A DNA stretch of 64,000 nt from Palsa-504 sp963835775 (GCA_963835775.1 CAWIHB010000013.1:62001-126000), one strand, 5' to 3'. Shown: positions 1-9,290, numbered from the stretch's first letter. The notes: generated from the letters alone by a model not told the origin. A program made the numbers and translations.

Positions 1-2
1 TG

Positions 3-1199
3 AGGGCATCGGAGATACGCCAGCTGATCCGGATGAAGCCGGTCGAGCTCGACGCGACCCGCAGGCGGCTTGCGGCCTGCCATGACCTCGCCGACCTGCG
101 GGCGGCGGGGCGGCGGCGGACGCCGCGGCCGGTCTTCGACTACGTCGACGGCGGGGCCGACGAGGAGGTGTCGCTGCGGGCTAACACCAGGGCGTTCCGG
201 CGGTGGCGGTTCCAGCCGCGGGCGCTGGTGAACGTGTCAGAGCCGGACATGTCGGCGGCGTTCCTCGGCTCGGTGGCGCCGCTGCCGCTGGCCCTGGCCC
301 CCACCGGGTACACGCGGATGATGCACCCGGACGGCGAGATCGCCGCGGCCCGCGGGGCGCAGCGGCACGGCCTGCCCTACACGCTGTCCACCATGGCCAC
401 CACCACCATCGAGGCGGTCTCCGAAGGGGCCCAGCCCGACCTGTGGTTCCAGCTGTACATCCTGCGCGACGCCGGGCTGAGCAAGGAACTGGTCGACCGG
501 GCCGCCGCGGCCAAGTACCGGGTCCTGGTGGTGACGGTGGACTGCTTCGTGACCGGGCACCGCAGCCGGGACCGGCGCCACGGGCTGGTCATCCCGCCCG
601 AGCTCACCGCCGCGACGCTGGCCAGCATCGCGGGCAAGCCGGGGTACTGGACGCGGATGCTGCGCAGCCCGGCGATCGGCTTCGCCAACTTCGCCGGGCA
701 CGACGTGGTGACCATCGAGGGCACCGGGGCGCTGTTCAACCCGGCCATCACCTGGGACGACATCGCCGAGCTGCGGGCCCGCTGGCCGGGCCGGCTCGTG
801 GTGAAGGGGCCTTTGGGACCTGCCGATGCCCGGCGTGCGGTCGCGGCCGGGGTGGACGGGCTGCAGCTGTCCAACCACGGCGGGCGGCAGCTCGACCGGG
901 CGGTGCCGCCGGTGCAGACTATCGCCGCCGTCCGCGAGGCGGTCGGGCCTGATGTGTCCCTGCTGGTCGACTCCGGGATCAGGCACGGGTCCGACATGGC
1001 GGTGGCGCTGGCCCTGGGCGCGGACGCCTGCGCCATCGGGCGCGCCTACCTGTACGGGCTGATGGCCGGCGGGGAGGCGGGGGTGGACAAGGCGCTGGAC
1101 ATCCTGACCGACCAGTTCAAGCGAACCATGCAGCTGCTGGGCGTGCGTTCGGTGGCGGAGCTGCGCGAGGCCGGGCCTGCACTGCTGGTGGCGCCGTGA
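3..1199 (+). CDS. FMN-dependent alpha-hydroxy acid oxidase/dehydrogenase (5' end probably outside window)
   Basis: Oxidises an L-2-hydroxy acid to the 2-oxo acid with FMN (lactate/mandelate/glycolate oxidase family). Visible marks are FDYVDGGADEE near the N-terminus, APTGYTRMM and STMATTTIE strands of the TIM barrel, the SNHGGRQLD motif that carries the catalytic His and a substrate Arg, LLVDSGIRHG, and the FMN-phosphate segment GADACAIGRAYLYGL. The first ATG is at 33, but the frame is open to the window edge, and the residues before it (RQLIR then MKPVELD) resemble the usual N-terminus of this subfamily. I therefore treat the gene as truncated by the window. Its stop overlaps the GTG of the next gene (GTGA), so the two are probably co-translated. 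Substrate is unknown. Confidence 0.85.
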   Translation, partial: RASEIRQLIRMKPVELDATRRRLAACHDLADLRAAGRRRTPRPVFDYVDGGADEEVSLRANTRAFRRWRFQPRALVNVSEPDMSAAFLGSVAPLPLALAPTGYTRMMHPDGEIAAARGAQRHGLPYTLSTMATTTIEAVSEGAQPDLWFQLYILRDAGLSKELVDRAAAAKYRVLVVTVDCFVTGHRSRDRRHGLVIPPELTAATLASIAGKPGYWTRMLRSPAIGFANFAGHDVVTIEGTGALFNPAITWDDIAELRARWPGRLVVKGPLGPADARRAVAAGVDGLQLSNHGGRQLDRAVPPVQTIAAVREAVGPDVSLLVDSGIRHGSDMAVALALGADACAIGRAYLYGLMAGGEAGVDKALDILTDQFKRTMQLLGVRSVAELREAGPALLVAP

Positions 1200-1834
1200 T
1201 CACCGGCGGACAGCTGCTGGGCTTCGGGCTGGCCTCGCTGGTGCTGATCGTCATCCCCGGGCCCGGGGTGCTGTTCGTGATCGGGCGGGCGCTGGCGCAC
1301 GGGCGGCGCACCGCGCTGGCCACCGCCCTGGGCCACGCGGGCGGCAACTACGTGGTAGCGGCGTGCGTGGCGGTAGGGCTGGGCACGCTGCTGCAGCGCT
1401 CGGTCGAGGCGTTCGTGATCATCAAGGTGGCGGGCGCGCTGTACCTGATCTGGCTGGGCATCCACGCCATCCGGCAGCGCAAGTCGCTGGCCGCGGCTCT
1501 TGCGGTTTCGGTGCCGCCGCGGGAGGGGTGGCGGGCGGTGCGGGACGGGGTCGTGGTGGGGATCACGAACCCCAAGGCCTATATCCTGTTCGGCGCGATC
1601 CTGCCGCAGTTCGTGAACCGGGCGGCCGGGGATGTTCCGGGGCAGATGCTGGTCCTGGCGCTGGTGTCGGTTTTGATCGGAGCGGTGTCGGACTGCTCGT
1701 GGGGCTTCGCGGCCAGCGCGGTGCGGGCCTGGTTCGCCCGCTCGCCGCGGCGGTTCGAGCTGGTCGGTGGGGCCGGCGGGCTGGCCATGATCGGCGTGGG
1801 CGTGACCGTGGCCCTGGCCGGCCGCCAGAGCTGA
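1196..1834 (+). CDS. LysE/RhtB-family amino-acid exporter
   Basis: Inner-membrane exporter of the LysE superfamily, 212 residues, the usual family size. The N-terminal segment LVLIVIPGPGVLFVIGRAL carries the conserved PGP motif of the first helix. The GHAGGNYVVAACVAVGLG helix, the GITNPKAYILFGAILPQF segment (family NPK motif) and two C-terminal hydrophobic helices follow. GTG start overlaps the upstream stop, which suggests coupling with the hydroxyacid oxidase. The family exports amino acids or related small molecules; the substrate here cannot be told. The E1 gene follows closely on the same strand. Confidence 0.85.
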   Translation: MITGGQLLGFGLASLVLIVIPGPGVLFVIGRALAHGRRTALATALGHAGGNYVVAACVAVGLGTLLQRSVEAFVIIKVAGALYLIWLGIHAIRQRKSLAAALAVSVPPREGWRAVRDGVVVGITNPKAYILFGAILPQFVNRAAGDVPGQMLVLALVSVLIGAVSDCSWGFAASAVRAWFARSPRRFELVGGAGGLAMIGVGVTVALAGRQS

Positions 1835-1857
1835 CCGCGGTCCGGCGGGAGCGGAAG

Positions 1858-4209
1858 GTGCCCGAGATCACACAGGAAGAGGAGCTTGACCGGCGGTTCG
1901 CGGCGGCGGTCCGCGAGTTGCCCTGCGGTGTCGGCTTGCCCTGCGGTGTCGGCTTGCCCTGCGGTGTCGGCTTGCCCTGCGGTGTCGGCTTGCCCTGCGG
2001 TGTCGGCTTGCCCTGCGGTGTCGGCTTGCCCTGCGGTGTCGGCCCGGACCGGGCGGCGGCGGTGCGGGCGACGGCGGTGCGGGCTGGGACGCGGCTCACC
2101 GGCGACCAGGCGATCGCCTTGTTCGAAGCCCAGGCCGGCAGCAGGCACCTGGACCTGGCGGCGCGGTACCTGCGCTCCGAGGGTCACGGCTACTACACGA
2201 TCGGATCCGCCGGGCACGAGGCCGACGCGACGGTCGCAGCGGCGCTGCGCCCCACCGACCCGGCACTGCTGCACTACCGCTCCGGCGCGTTCTACCTGGC
2301 CCGCGCCGCACAGGTGCCAGGGTCCCAGGGGCTGCGGGACGTCCTGCTCGGGCTGACCGGCGCCAGCGACGAGCCGATCGCGGGCGGCCGGCACAAGGTG
2401 TTCGGCCACCACGGCCTGGCCGTGATCCCGCAGACCTCGACGATCGCGTCGCACCTGCCGCGGGCCGTCGGGATCGCGTTCTGCATCGGCCGGACCGGCA
2501 AGCTGGGCCTCGCCTCGCCCTGGCCTGCCGACGCGATCACGGTGGCCAGCTTCGGGGACGCCTCGGCCAGCCACTCCACGGCGACCGGCGCCATCAACGC
2601 GGCCTGCCGGACGGCCTACCAGGACCTGCCGATGCCGCTGCTGCTGGTCTGCGAGGACAACGGCCTGGGCATCAGCGTGCGCACGCCCGACGGCTGGGTG
2701 GCGGCGGCGCACCGCGGACGGCCCGCGCTGCGTTACTTCAGCGCCGACGGCTGCGATCCGGCGGCCTGCTACGACGCCGCCGCGGAAGCCGCCGCCCACG
2801 TGCGGGCCAGCCGCTCCCCGGCGTTCTTGCACCTGAAGGTGGTGCGTTTCCTCGGCCACGCCGGAAGCGACGCCGAGGTCAGCTACCGGAGCCCGGCCGA
2901 GATCGCGGCGGACTACGCCCGCGACCCGTTGCTGGGCACCGCGCGGCTGATCGTGGCGGCCGGCCTGCTCAGCCCGGAGCAGGTCATCAGCCGGTACGAG
3001 GCGCTGCGCGCCGGGGTCCGGATCATCGCCGACGAGGCCGTGCGGCATCGCGGGCTGGCCAGCCGGGCCGAGGTGACGGGCCCGCTGGCCCCGCACCGCC
3101 CGGACCAGGTGGCGTGGCGGGCCGCGATCGCTGGGCCGCCCGCGGCCCGCGAGGCCGCCTTCGGCTCCCGGCTGCCCGAGGACGCGGGGCCACTGACCCT
3201 GGCCGGCACCATCAACCGCAGCCTGGCCGACGCGCTGGTGGCCTGGCCCGAGCTGCTGGTGTTCGGCGAGGATGTCGGCCGCAAGGGCGGCGTGTACGGG
3301 GTGACCCGGGGCCTGGCCCGGCGGTTCGGGGTCGGCCGGGTCTTCGACACGCTGCTCGACGAGCAGGCCATCCTCGGGCTGGCGCTCGGCGCCGGGATTT
3401 CCGGCCTGCTCCCGGTGCCGGAGATCCAGTACCTGGCCTACCTGCACAACGCCGAGGACCAGCTGCGCGGCGAGGCTGCCAGCCTGCAATTCTTCTCCGC
3501 CGGCCAGTACCGCAACCCCATGGTCGTCCGGGTGGCGGGCCTGGCCTATCAGAAGGGCTTCGGCGGTCACTTCCACAACGACAACGCGGTTGGCGTGCTA
3601 CGCGACATTCCCGGGCTCGTCGTGGCGGTGCCGGCCCGGGCCGGGGACGCCGCGGCCATGCTCCGCACCTGCCTGGCCGCGGCTTCGGTGGACGGCACCG
3701 TCTGCGTGTTCCTGGAGCCGATCGCGCTGTATCACACCCGTGACCTGTTCACGGCGGGAGACGAGGGCTGGCTGTCGCGCTACGCCGGGCCGGGGTCCTG
3801 GGCGGAGGAACATGTGCCGATCGGGCAGGGCCGCAGTTACGGCGGCGGCACCGACCTGACCTTGGTCACGTTCGGGAATGGGGTGCCGATGTCGCTGCGG
3901 GTGGCGCGGCGGCTGGCGGCGGACGGGGTCGGCGCCCGGGTGTTCGACCTGCGCTGGCTGGCTCCGCTACCCGCCGAGCAGCTGCGGGCCGAGGCCGAAC
4001 TGACCGGCCGCGTGCTGGTCGTGGACGAGACACGGCACTCCGGCGGGGTGTCCGAGGGGGTGATCGCCCAGCTGGCGGACGCCGGGTACCGGGGCCGGAT
4101 GGCCAGGGTCACCTCGGCCGACAGCTTCATCCCGCTGGGCGACGCCGCCGCGCACGTGCTGGTGGCCGAGGCGGATATCGAGCAGGCCGCCCGGCGGCTG
4201 CTGGACTGA
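1858..4209 (+). CDS. Fused alpha/beta 2-oxoacid dehydrogenase E1 component
   Basis: Thiamine-diphosphate decarboxylase subunit of a 2-oxoacid (pyruvate or branched-chain type) dehydrogenase, with E1-alpha and E1-beta halves in one 783-residue chain. The alpha half runs from about residue 80 (GHGYYTIGSAGHE, LLHYRSGAFYLA) through the ThDP/Mg motif GDASASHS...CEDNGLGIS. The beta half starts near 455 (LVFGEDVGRKGGVYGVTRGL, DTLLDEQAILGLALGAG, GFGGHFHNDN) and ends in the transketolase C-terminal fold (DLRWLAPLP, VVDETRHSGG). I chose GTG 1858 because it lies just past the LysE stop with GGGAG upstream; the frame is open further upstream inside lysE. Residues 21-62 are seven copies of LPCGVG, seven cysteines in an otherwise low-complexity linker that the family does not have. 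No E2 or E3 gene is nearby. Confidence 0.85.
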   Translation: MPEITQEEELDRRFAAAVRELPCGVGLPCGVGLPCGVGLPCGVGLPCGVGLPCGVGLPCGVGPDRAAAVRATAVRAGTRLTGDQAIALFEAQAGSRHLDLAARYLRSEGHGYYTIGSAGHEADATVAAALRPTDPALLHYRSGAFYLARAAQVPGSQGLRDVLLGLTGASDEPIAGGRHKVFGHHGLAVIPQTSTIASHLPRAVGIAFCIGRTGKLGLASPWPADAITVASFGDASASHSTATGAINAACRTAYQDLPMPLLLVCEDNGLGISVRTPDGWVAAAHRGRPALRYFSADGCDPAACYDAAAEAAAHVRASRSPAFLHLKVVRFLGHAGSDAEVSYRSPAEIAADYARDPLLGTARLIVAAGLLSPEQVISRYEALRAGVRIIADEAVRHRGLASRAEVTGPLAPHRPDQVAWRAAIAGPPAAREAAFGSRLPEDAGPLTLAGTINRSLADALVAWPELLVFGEDVGRKGGVYGVTRGLARRFGVGRVFDTLLDEQAILGLALGAGISGLLPVPEIQYLAYLHNAEDQLRGEAASLQFFSAGQYRNPMVVRVAGLAYQKGFGGHFHNDNAVGVLRDIPGLVVAVPARAGDAAAMLRTCLAAASVDGTVCVFLEPIALYHTRDLFTAGDEGWLSRYAGPGSWAEEHVPIGQGRSYGGGTDLTLVTFGNGVPMSLRVARRLAADGVGARVFDLRWLAPLPAEQLRAEAELTGRVLVVDETRHSGGVSEGVIAQLADAGYRGRMARVTSADSFIPLGDAAAHVLVAEADIEQAARRLLD
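1918..2043 (+). repeat. 7 x 18-bp tandem repeat coding LPCGVG
   Basis: Seven essentially identical copies of TTGCCCTGCGGTGTCGGC, in frame near the N-terminus of the E1 gene. The period is a multiple of three, so copy-number change keeps the frame. Confidence 0.95.
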
Positions 4210-4302
4210 GACGCGGCTGGCCCGATGGAGCGGAATGCCGGTTTACCAGGCCGAGGCGTGTCCGTTCCGGGGTGGATGGTGAGCTGCGGTTCGGGTTTCC
4301 GT

Positions 4303-5934
4303 TCACCGGGCGACCTGCTCGAGCAGGTTCTTGTGGTAGATCAAGATCACCCAGTGCGCTACGCGCTCGATTTTCACTGGCTTGCCGAAGTAGGACTCGG
4401 CTGACGGGCTCAGGCCATTGCCGGCCAGGTCGGTGATCACGAACGTTGCGTCATGCCGGGACGCGTCGAACCACAACGTATTCGTCTCCCAGTCATACCG
4501 GAAGACCTGGCTGCCGTACATGGCGACCGCGCGAACCTGCACCTGATTGCCTGACAACAGGGTAATAACCGAGCTGTCCCAGTAACCGGCCAGGCCGTAT
4601 GTGAGTCCGTGCGCCTTGAGCCAGGCGCTGAGGGACGCCGTCGGCGCCGCGGCCGCGGGCTGCGCGGCGGCGACGGACAACGGCAGCAGCGCAGCGATGG
4701 CGATCAGGCCGGTCGCGATGCCGACCCGCAGGGTGCCGGCGATGTGCCCGGGCACGAAGGCACGAGCCGCCAGTACCGCACCGCAGGGCAGTACGGCGGC
4801 GATCTCGTACGGGTTGCTGAGCACCGGGATGGTCGAGATCACGTACGCGGAGATGTCGATGACGATCGCCGCGCACAGCAGCTGCTCGGCCCGGCTTGCG
4901 GTACGCCAGGTCCACGCCACCCGCGCGAAGCCAGCCGCCGCGGCCAGCAGGCATGCGAACCCGAGCACGTATCCCGCGCCGCGTGCCAGTGCGGAGGAGC
5001 TTGCGCCGGCCCCCACTCCGAACAGGACGCATACGGCGTGCCAGAGGAGTGCTGTGTTACGCGGCCATTGCCAGGGGGGCGAGATCGCCGTCTTGGGAGC
5101 GACCATCTGGTACGCGCCGAAATGCAGCATCACCGCACGGACCACGAAGGCCAGCGGTACCGACGCGGCGGCGGTCAAGGCGCACGCGGCATCACCCGTG
5201 CGGAGCTTCCATGCGGCCACCGCGCGATAGCTGCACACCAGGATGATGGCCGGCACGGCGACGTAGCGGATGGTGGCGTCGCCGATCAGGCCGGCGCACA
5301 GGATCGCGCAAAGCAGCGGTGGCGTAGTACGCCGGGCTGGAGCCCGGTGGATCAGCAGGAAGGAGACCAGGAAGAACGCCGAGGTCCCGGTGTGGTCGGG
5401 TGCCCCCAGCAGGTACGGCACGTTCGATTCGACGCGGAGCATGGCGGTCAGCACGACGACCACGACACCGCAGCGGGCCACCCTGGCCAGGCCGCGGCTG
5501 TCCGTCACGGCCACGGCCACGGCGCTGACCGTGACGATCAGGTATGTGAGCGCGGAGGCAACATGGCTGGTCAGGTCAGACAGCCCGAAAAAGACCTCGG
5601 TAACCGCGAGCACCGGCAGGTCAAGGGTGTAATACGTCGCGTCGCCGATGATCCACCCGTGCAGCAGGAGGTGGCCGTGCAGCATGTCCCACGCTTGCAG
5701 CGCGTTGTTCGCCCCGTCCGAAGTCAGGTACCCGGTGAACGAGATCCGTAGGTAGAAGGCGAACAGCGCCAGGCAGCCGACGATCCACATCGTCACTGCC
5801 CACGGGCGGCGCACCCAGCGGTGTCCGGGGCCGGCCGGGCGCTGGAAGCGGGCCGGCGCCAACCCAGTTCGCTGGGCATCGAGCGGATCTGCATCCGCCG
5901 GGATCCGTCGGCTACGGACCATGGCACGAACCAT
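4303..5934 (-). CDS. Polytopic membrane protein, glycosyltransferase-C-like
   Basis: About 543 residues with ten or more hydrophobic helices (for example WIVGCLALFAFYLRISF near the start, VAVPAIILVCSY, VLGFACLLAAAAGFA). After the first helix comes TSDGANNALQAWDMLHGH, an acidic first loop of the kind seen in GT-C/PMT-like glycosyltransferases, and the C-terminus is a soluble domain of about 100 residues. I chose ATG 5934, with GGAG about 10 bases upstream, over an ATG 57 codons earlier because the extra N-terminus is not membrane-like. Function by sequence is only a class guess; a second protein of similar style lies at 20912-22471. It is divergent from the patatin gene. Confidence 0.6.
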   Translation of the reverse strand: MVRAMVRSRRIPADADPLDAQRTGLAPARFQRPAGPGHRWVRRPWAVTMWIVGCLALFAFYLRISFTGYLTSDGANNALQAWDMLHGHLLLHGWIIGDATYYTLDLPVLAVTEVFFGLSDLTSHVASALTYLIVTVSAVAVAVTDSRGLARVARCGVVVVVLTAMLRVESNVPYLLGAPDHTGTSAFFLVSFLLIHRAPARRTTPPLLCAILCAGLIGDATIRYVAVPAIILVCSYRAVAAWKLRTGDAACALTAAASVPLAFVVRAVMLHFGAYQMVAPKTAISPPWQWPRNTALLWHAVCVLFGVGAGASSSALARGAGYVLGFACLLAAAAGFARVAWTWRTASRAEQLLCAAIVIDISAYVISTIPVLSNPYEIAAVLPCGAVLAARAFVPGHIAGTLRVGIATGLIAIAALLPLSVAAAQPAAAAPTASLSAWLKAHGLTYGLAGYWDSSVITLLSGNQVQVRAVAMYGSQVFRYDWETNTLWFDASRHDATFVITDLAGNGLSPSAESYFGKPVKIERVAHWVILIYHKNLLEQVAR

Positions 5935-6339
5935 ACTGAGAATCTCCGGCTGCTGCACCGCCCGTCCGGCGCGCTGGGGCCAGCCGGAGGCAGCAGCCAT
6001 CGCCGACGTCAGGCTGCAGAATCGGTGCGTACCCGAGGCAGCCCGCTCCTTCAGCCGCTGGTCAGAACAAATCCCTGCGGTCCAGATCGCGCTCCTACAT
6101 GCCATTGTGGTCGGCCCGGCACAACGGGGCTCCTGGCCGCGGGGCTGCGAATGGGCAGGCAGAAGGAGGTCTGTACTTATCCGGCTACGGCTGATAATTT
6201 GCCGCTACCGCGATTTTACCTTCGCGGCATGGGCGGAGATGGAGGTTTCTAGGGCCTGGGATGAACGTGTCCAGCTGATATCAGTTCGGATGACGTTAGT
6301 AGCTCGGCTGACAATCTCCGGCAGGAAATCCGGCTGGCG
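5935..6339. other. 405-bp divergent intergenic region
   Basis: Lies between the divergent membrane-protein and patatin genes. It is less G+C-rich than its surroundings in the part from 6170 to 6330. The last 75 bases read in frame with the patatin gene as coding-like sequence (see that entry). I see no clear RNA gene and no convincing promoter pair. Confidence 0.5.
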
Positions 6340-8859
6340 GTGGTCATGACGGGCGGTGTCAGCCTGTGCATTTGGATGGGTGGCATCGCTCGCGAGCTAA
6401 ACCTCCTGCTGCACAGCGGCAATAACGCCAGCGAGCTGGCCAGGCGCGTCCAGGGCTGTTACCGGGGACTGCTTGATCTATTGAGCGCCGATGTAAGCGT
6501 CGACGTGCTGTCCGGGACCTCGGCGGGCGGAATCAATGCGGCCATCCTGGGCCTGGCCAATGTGCACAATTCGGACATCGGGTCGCTGCGGGAGCTGTGG
6601 CTGGACCAGGGCGCCTTCGACATCCTGCTGCGCGATCCGAAGGATCCGCCGACGCCCTCTCTGCTCAAAGGCGACGAGCAGCTCCTGGTGGGCCTCAGGA
6701 AAGCGCTGCAAACGATTACGGCACCCGTTCCCGGTGCGAGTCCGGCGGCCCCGGCCAATCACAGGTACACGGATGTCTTTATCACCACGACGTTCCTGGC
6801 GGGCGAGCCGAGCCGTTTCGTGGACGACTACGACACCCTGGTCAGCGACGTCGACCATCACGGGCTGTTCTACTTCGGCACCGATCAGCTGGCCGCAGCA
6901 GGCGCAGCCGACCAGCTGGCCCTGGCCGGGCGGTGCACTTCCTCGTTCCCGCTGGCCTTCGAGCCCTCGCACCTGACGATCGGAACGGACTCGAGCGATC
7001 AGCTGCATCCGGACATGACCGACCTGTCCAACGCCACCAGCACCTGTTTCGTCGCCGACGGCGGCCTGCTGGCTAACCGGCCGATCGCCCAGGCCGTCCG
7101 GGCCGTGTTCGACCGGCCCGCCAACCAGGAGGTGCGCCGGATCCTGCTGTACGTGGTGCCGACCGCGGCCCCCACCGCCATCCCCACCGACACCACCATG
7201 CCGCTGCTCGGCGCCGCCCTGCTCCGGGACCTGTCGGCCATGACATCCCAGGCGATTTCGGCTGACCTGGCCGGGATCCGGGCGCACAACGAGTCGGTCC
7301 GGGTGCGGATCGACACCTACCGGCAGCTGGCCGCCATCGCTGACCGGGTGACCGGCCGTCTGGCCACCCCGGACATGTACGAGCAGTATCTCCGCCGCGT
7401 GTCCGACGGCCAGGCCGGGCTGCTGGTCGAGGAGGCGCTGCGGCTTGACGTGTCCGCCATACCGCTCGACGACGACGCTCCGAACAGCACAGCGGGGGAA
7501 CGGACCAGCCGGCTGCGGGCGAAAGTAGCGGCGGACCTGCTCGCGTCGCTACCGTCCGAGATACCCGCGCAGGGTGATTTCGACGCTCTCGGCCAGCTGG
7601 GCCGGCGCGGGTACGACGCGGCCAAGACGATGGCCCTGGCCCTCATCAATCGCGCCTACCTGCCTGTCCCGGACCGGGATCAACGACAGGGCCTGGCTGT
7701 CCCGGACCGGGATCAACGCCAGGGCCTGGCCCGGGCCCGAGGCGCCGTCCATGCCGCGCTGCCCGCACCGTCGATAGCATCGCTGGACCTGACCGGGATC
7801 GTGCGCAGCGCCCTGCCCGGCCAGCCACTGAGCACCTCGCTGGCCGACCGGTGGGCCGCGGTCCAGCAGAGCGCCGCCGAGCTGGCCGACGGGTGGCGCC
7901 GGCTGACCTCTGCTGTGGCGGCAGCAGTGCCGCTGCTGGCCGCGCTGCTGCCCGCGGACGACCCGATGCTGGAGTACCTGGGCCAGGATCCGGACGTGAT
8001 CGCCAGCCGGATGGCTCAGCTGCACATCGCTCATACCGTGCTGCTGCCCGATACGGGACTGGCCGACCAGCCGCTGGAGCTCATCCAGGTCAGCGCCGAC
8101 ACAGCCACCGACCTGGACCCCAGGAACCAGGCCACCCAGAAGCTCACCGGTCTTCAGCTGCATCACTTCGGCGCCTTCTACAAGTACTCGTGGCGGGCCA
8201 ATGACTGGATGTGGGGGCGGCTGGACGGAGCTGGCTGGCTCGTGCATGCCCTGCTCGACCCGCGCCGCCTGCGGACTCTGAAACAACTCGACGACGACCA
8301 GGCGACCTACGGCCAGCGGCTGATCAGCCAGCTGAGCGTCATCGCCGGGGCGACGCCGGACGGCGGTCCCGGCCAGCCTGCTGATGCGCAGGTCCCGGCG
8401 GCGGTGCAGACGGAACTCGACGCTTTGTGGCGTGAGGGCCAGCCGCCGCCGACCTCGCTGCCCGAGACGGCCAAGTGGGTGGCCGCCGGCATCCAGCGCC
8501 TCATCCTGGCCGAAGAATTGCCCTGTATCGCCGAGCAGATCCTCGTGGACGAAAGGGCCAAGGCGTCGGTCAATTCCGAGGCTCGTGCCTTCCTGGCCGC
8601 GATGGACAACCCGGCGGACGATGTCAAGGCCAGGCTGGCCGCGTGCCAGGTATCGGCCGAGACACTCGCCGGGGAAAAGGATTCGCCGCTATTCGCAAGT
8701 ACTTTCAAGCATACGGCCCTGGTCGCCATCGTGGCGGTGGAGGAGTCCGGTGTCATTCCGGCAGTGGCGAAGCCCGGCCTGAAGGCCATGAAGCTAGCGC
8801 TGGAATCCCTTCCCGGCGGCCTACTGGTCCGGACGACCGACTTCGTGCACCGGCTGTGA
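6340..8859 (+). CDS. Large patatin-like phospholipase protein
   Basis: Predicted acyl hydrolase with the Ser-Asp dyad of patatins. MTGGVSLCIWMGGIARE is the oxyanion/glycine-rich start, SGTSAGGINAA carries the nucleophile Ser (GxSxG), and DGGLLANRPI supplies the Asp. The remaining roughly 550 residues are the long C-terminal region typical of the actinobacterial patatin-like proteins that carry DUF3376. The start is uncertain. GTG 6340 is the first normal start codon, yet the in-frame codons just upstream (reading LRQEIRLA before VVMTGG) match how this family usually begins, with a stop at 6262 and no ATG, GTG or TTG in between. This suggests a 5' frameshift, an unusual start or truncation. 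A 33-bp duplication (VPDRDQRQGLA twice) lies mid-protein. Confidence 0.8.
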   Translation: MVMTGGVSLCIWMGGIARELNLLLHSGNNASELARRVQGCYRGLLDLLSADVSVDVLSGTSAGGINAAILGLANVHNSDIGSLRELWLDQGAFDILLRDPKDPPTPSLLKGDEQLLVGLRKALQTITAPVPGASPAAPANHRYTDVFITTTFLAGEPSRFVDDYDTLVSDVDHHGLFYFGTDQLAAAGAADQLALAGRCTSSFPLAFEPSHLTIGTDSSDQLHPDMTDLSNATSTCFVADGGLLANRPIAQAVRAVFDRPANQEVRRILLYVVPTAAPTAIPTDTTMPLLGAALLRDLSAMTSQAISADLAGIRAHNESVRVRIDTYRQLAAIADRVTGRLATPDMYEQYLRRVSDGQAGLLVEEALRLDVSAIPLDDDAPNSTAGERTSRLRAKVAADLLASLPSEIPAQGDFDALGQLGRRGYDAAKTMALALINRAYLPVPDRDQRQGLAVPDRDQRQGLARARGAVHAALPAPSIASLDLTGIVRSALPGQPLSTSLADRWAAVQQSAAELADGWRRLTSAVAAAVPLLAALLPADDPMLEYLGQDPDVIASRMAQLHIAHTVLLPDTGLADQPLELIQVSADTATDLDPRNQATQKLTGLQLHHFGAFYKYSWRANDWMWGRLDGAGWLVHALLDPRRLRTLKQLDDDQATYGQRLISQLSVIAGATPDGGPGQPADAQVPAAVQTELDALWREGQPPPTSLPETAKWVAAGIQRLILAEELPCIAEQILVDERAKASVNSEARAFLAAMDNPADDVKARLAACQVSAETLAGEKDSPLFASTFKHTALVAIVAVEESGVIPAVAKPGLKAMKLALESLPGGLLVRTTDFVHRL
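7664..7729 (+). repeat. 2 x 33-bp direct repeat in patatin gene
   Basis: Two adjacent 33-base copies differing at one base (CAACGACAGG versus CAACGCCAGG), coding VPDRDQRQGLA twice. In-frame duplication in the region linking the two halves of the protein. Confidence 0.9.
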
Positions 8860-8883
8860 CGGCTGTTACAGGTGCGGCATTCG

Positions 8884-9024
8884 GTTAACCGGAGTGACTG
8901 ACGGGGCCGGGCGGATTGCCCCGCGCTCTTCTGGTCAGCCGCTCCGGTTAACTGTATACCCCGGACCTGGGTTTCCTGACCTTGTGACCTTCGGACGTGC
9001 TGAAACCCGAGTCCGGGTATCCAG
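8884..9024. repeat. Two consecutive long imperfect inverted repeats
   Basis: First pair: 8884-8902 (GTTAACCGGAGTGACTGAC) with 8934-8952, matching at 17 of 19 positions. Second pair: 8952-8975 with 9002-9024, arms reading CTGTATACCCCGGACCTGG... against the reverse complement of GAAACCCGAGTCCGGGTATCCAG. The two stem-loops share the base at 8952. They lie 25 bases after the patatin stop and could end its transcript, but no T-run follows and the arms are longer than a usual terminator. Confidence 0.75.
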
Positions 9025-9029
9025 TTGAG

Positions 9030-9062
9030 CGGAAGCGGAGCGGAAGCGGAGCGGAAGCGGAG
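9030..9062 (+). repeat. 3 x 11-bp tandem repeat
   Basis: Three copies of CGGAAGCGGAG directly after the inverted repeats. Non-coding, period not a multiple of three. Confidence 0.85.
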
Positions 9063-9141
9063 CGGTGAAGCTTGGGCACCGTACGCCACGCCAGCCATGT
9101 CAGCCTCATATGTTCGGAGCGGGGCCACGTTCCGGACGCGG

Positions 9142-9290
9142 CTGGGGTCGGGCCGGGCTGGGCTGAGGACCGGACGCTGCTGGGGACCGGACGCTGCTGG
9201 GGACCGGACGCGGCGACTGGGGTCGGGCCGGGCTGGGCTGAGGACCGGACGCTGCTGGGGACCGGACACGGGGACGCGGCGACTGGGGGT
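9142..9290 (+). repeat. 2 x about 75-bp tandem repeat
   Basis: Two copies starting CTGGGGTCGGGCCGGGCTGG at 9142 and 9217. They contain a sub-repeat of GGACGCTGCTGGGGACC. The second copy diverges at its 3' end. Non-coding, upstream of the promoter at 9310. Confidence 0.85.

Noticed and set aside
1579..3576. 665-residue open frame on the minus strand opposite the E1 gene
   Set aside because: Composition is Arg/Gly/Ala/Val-rich without any motif, and it mirrors the codon pattern of the strongly recognised E1 gene. It is a high-G+C shadow.
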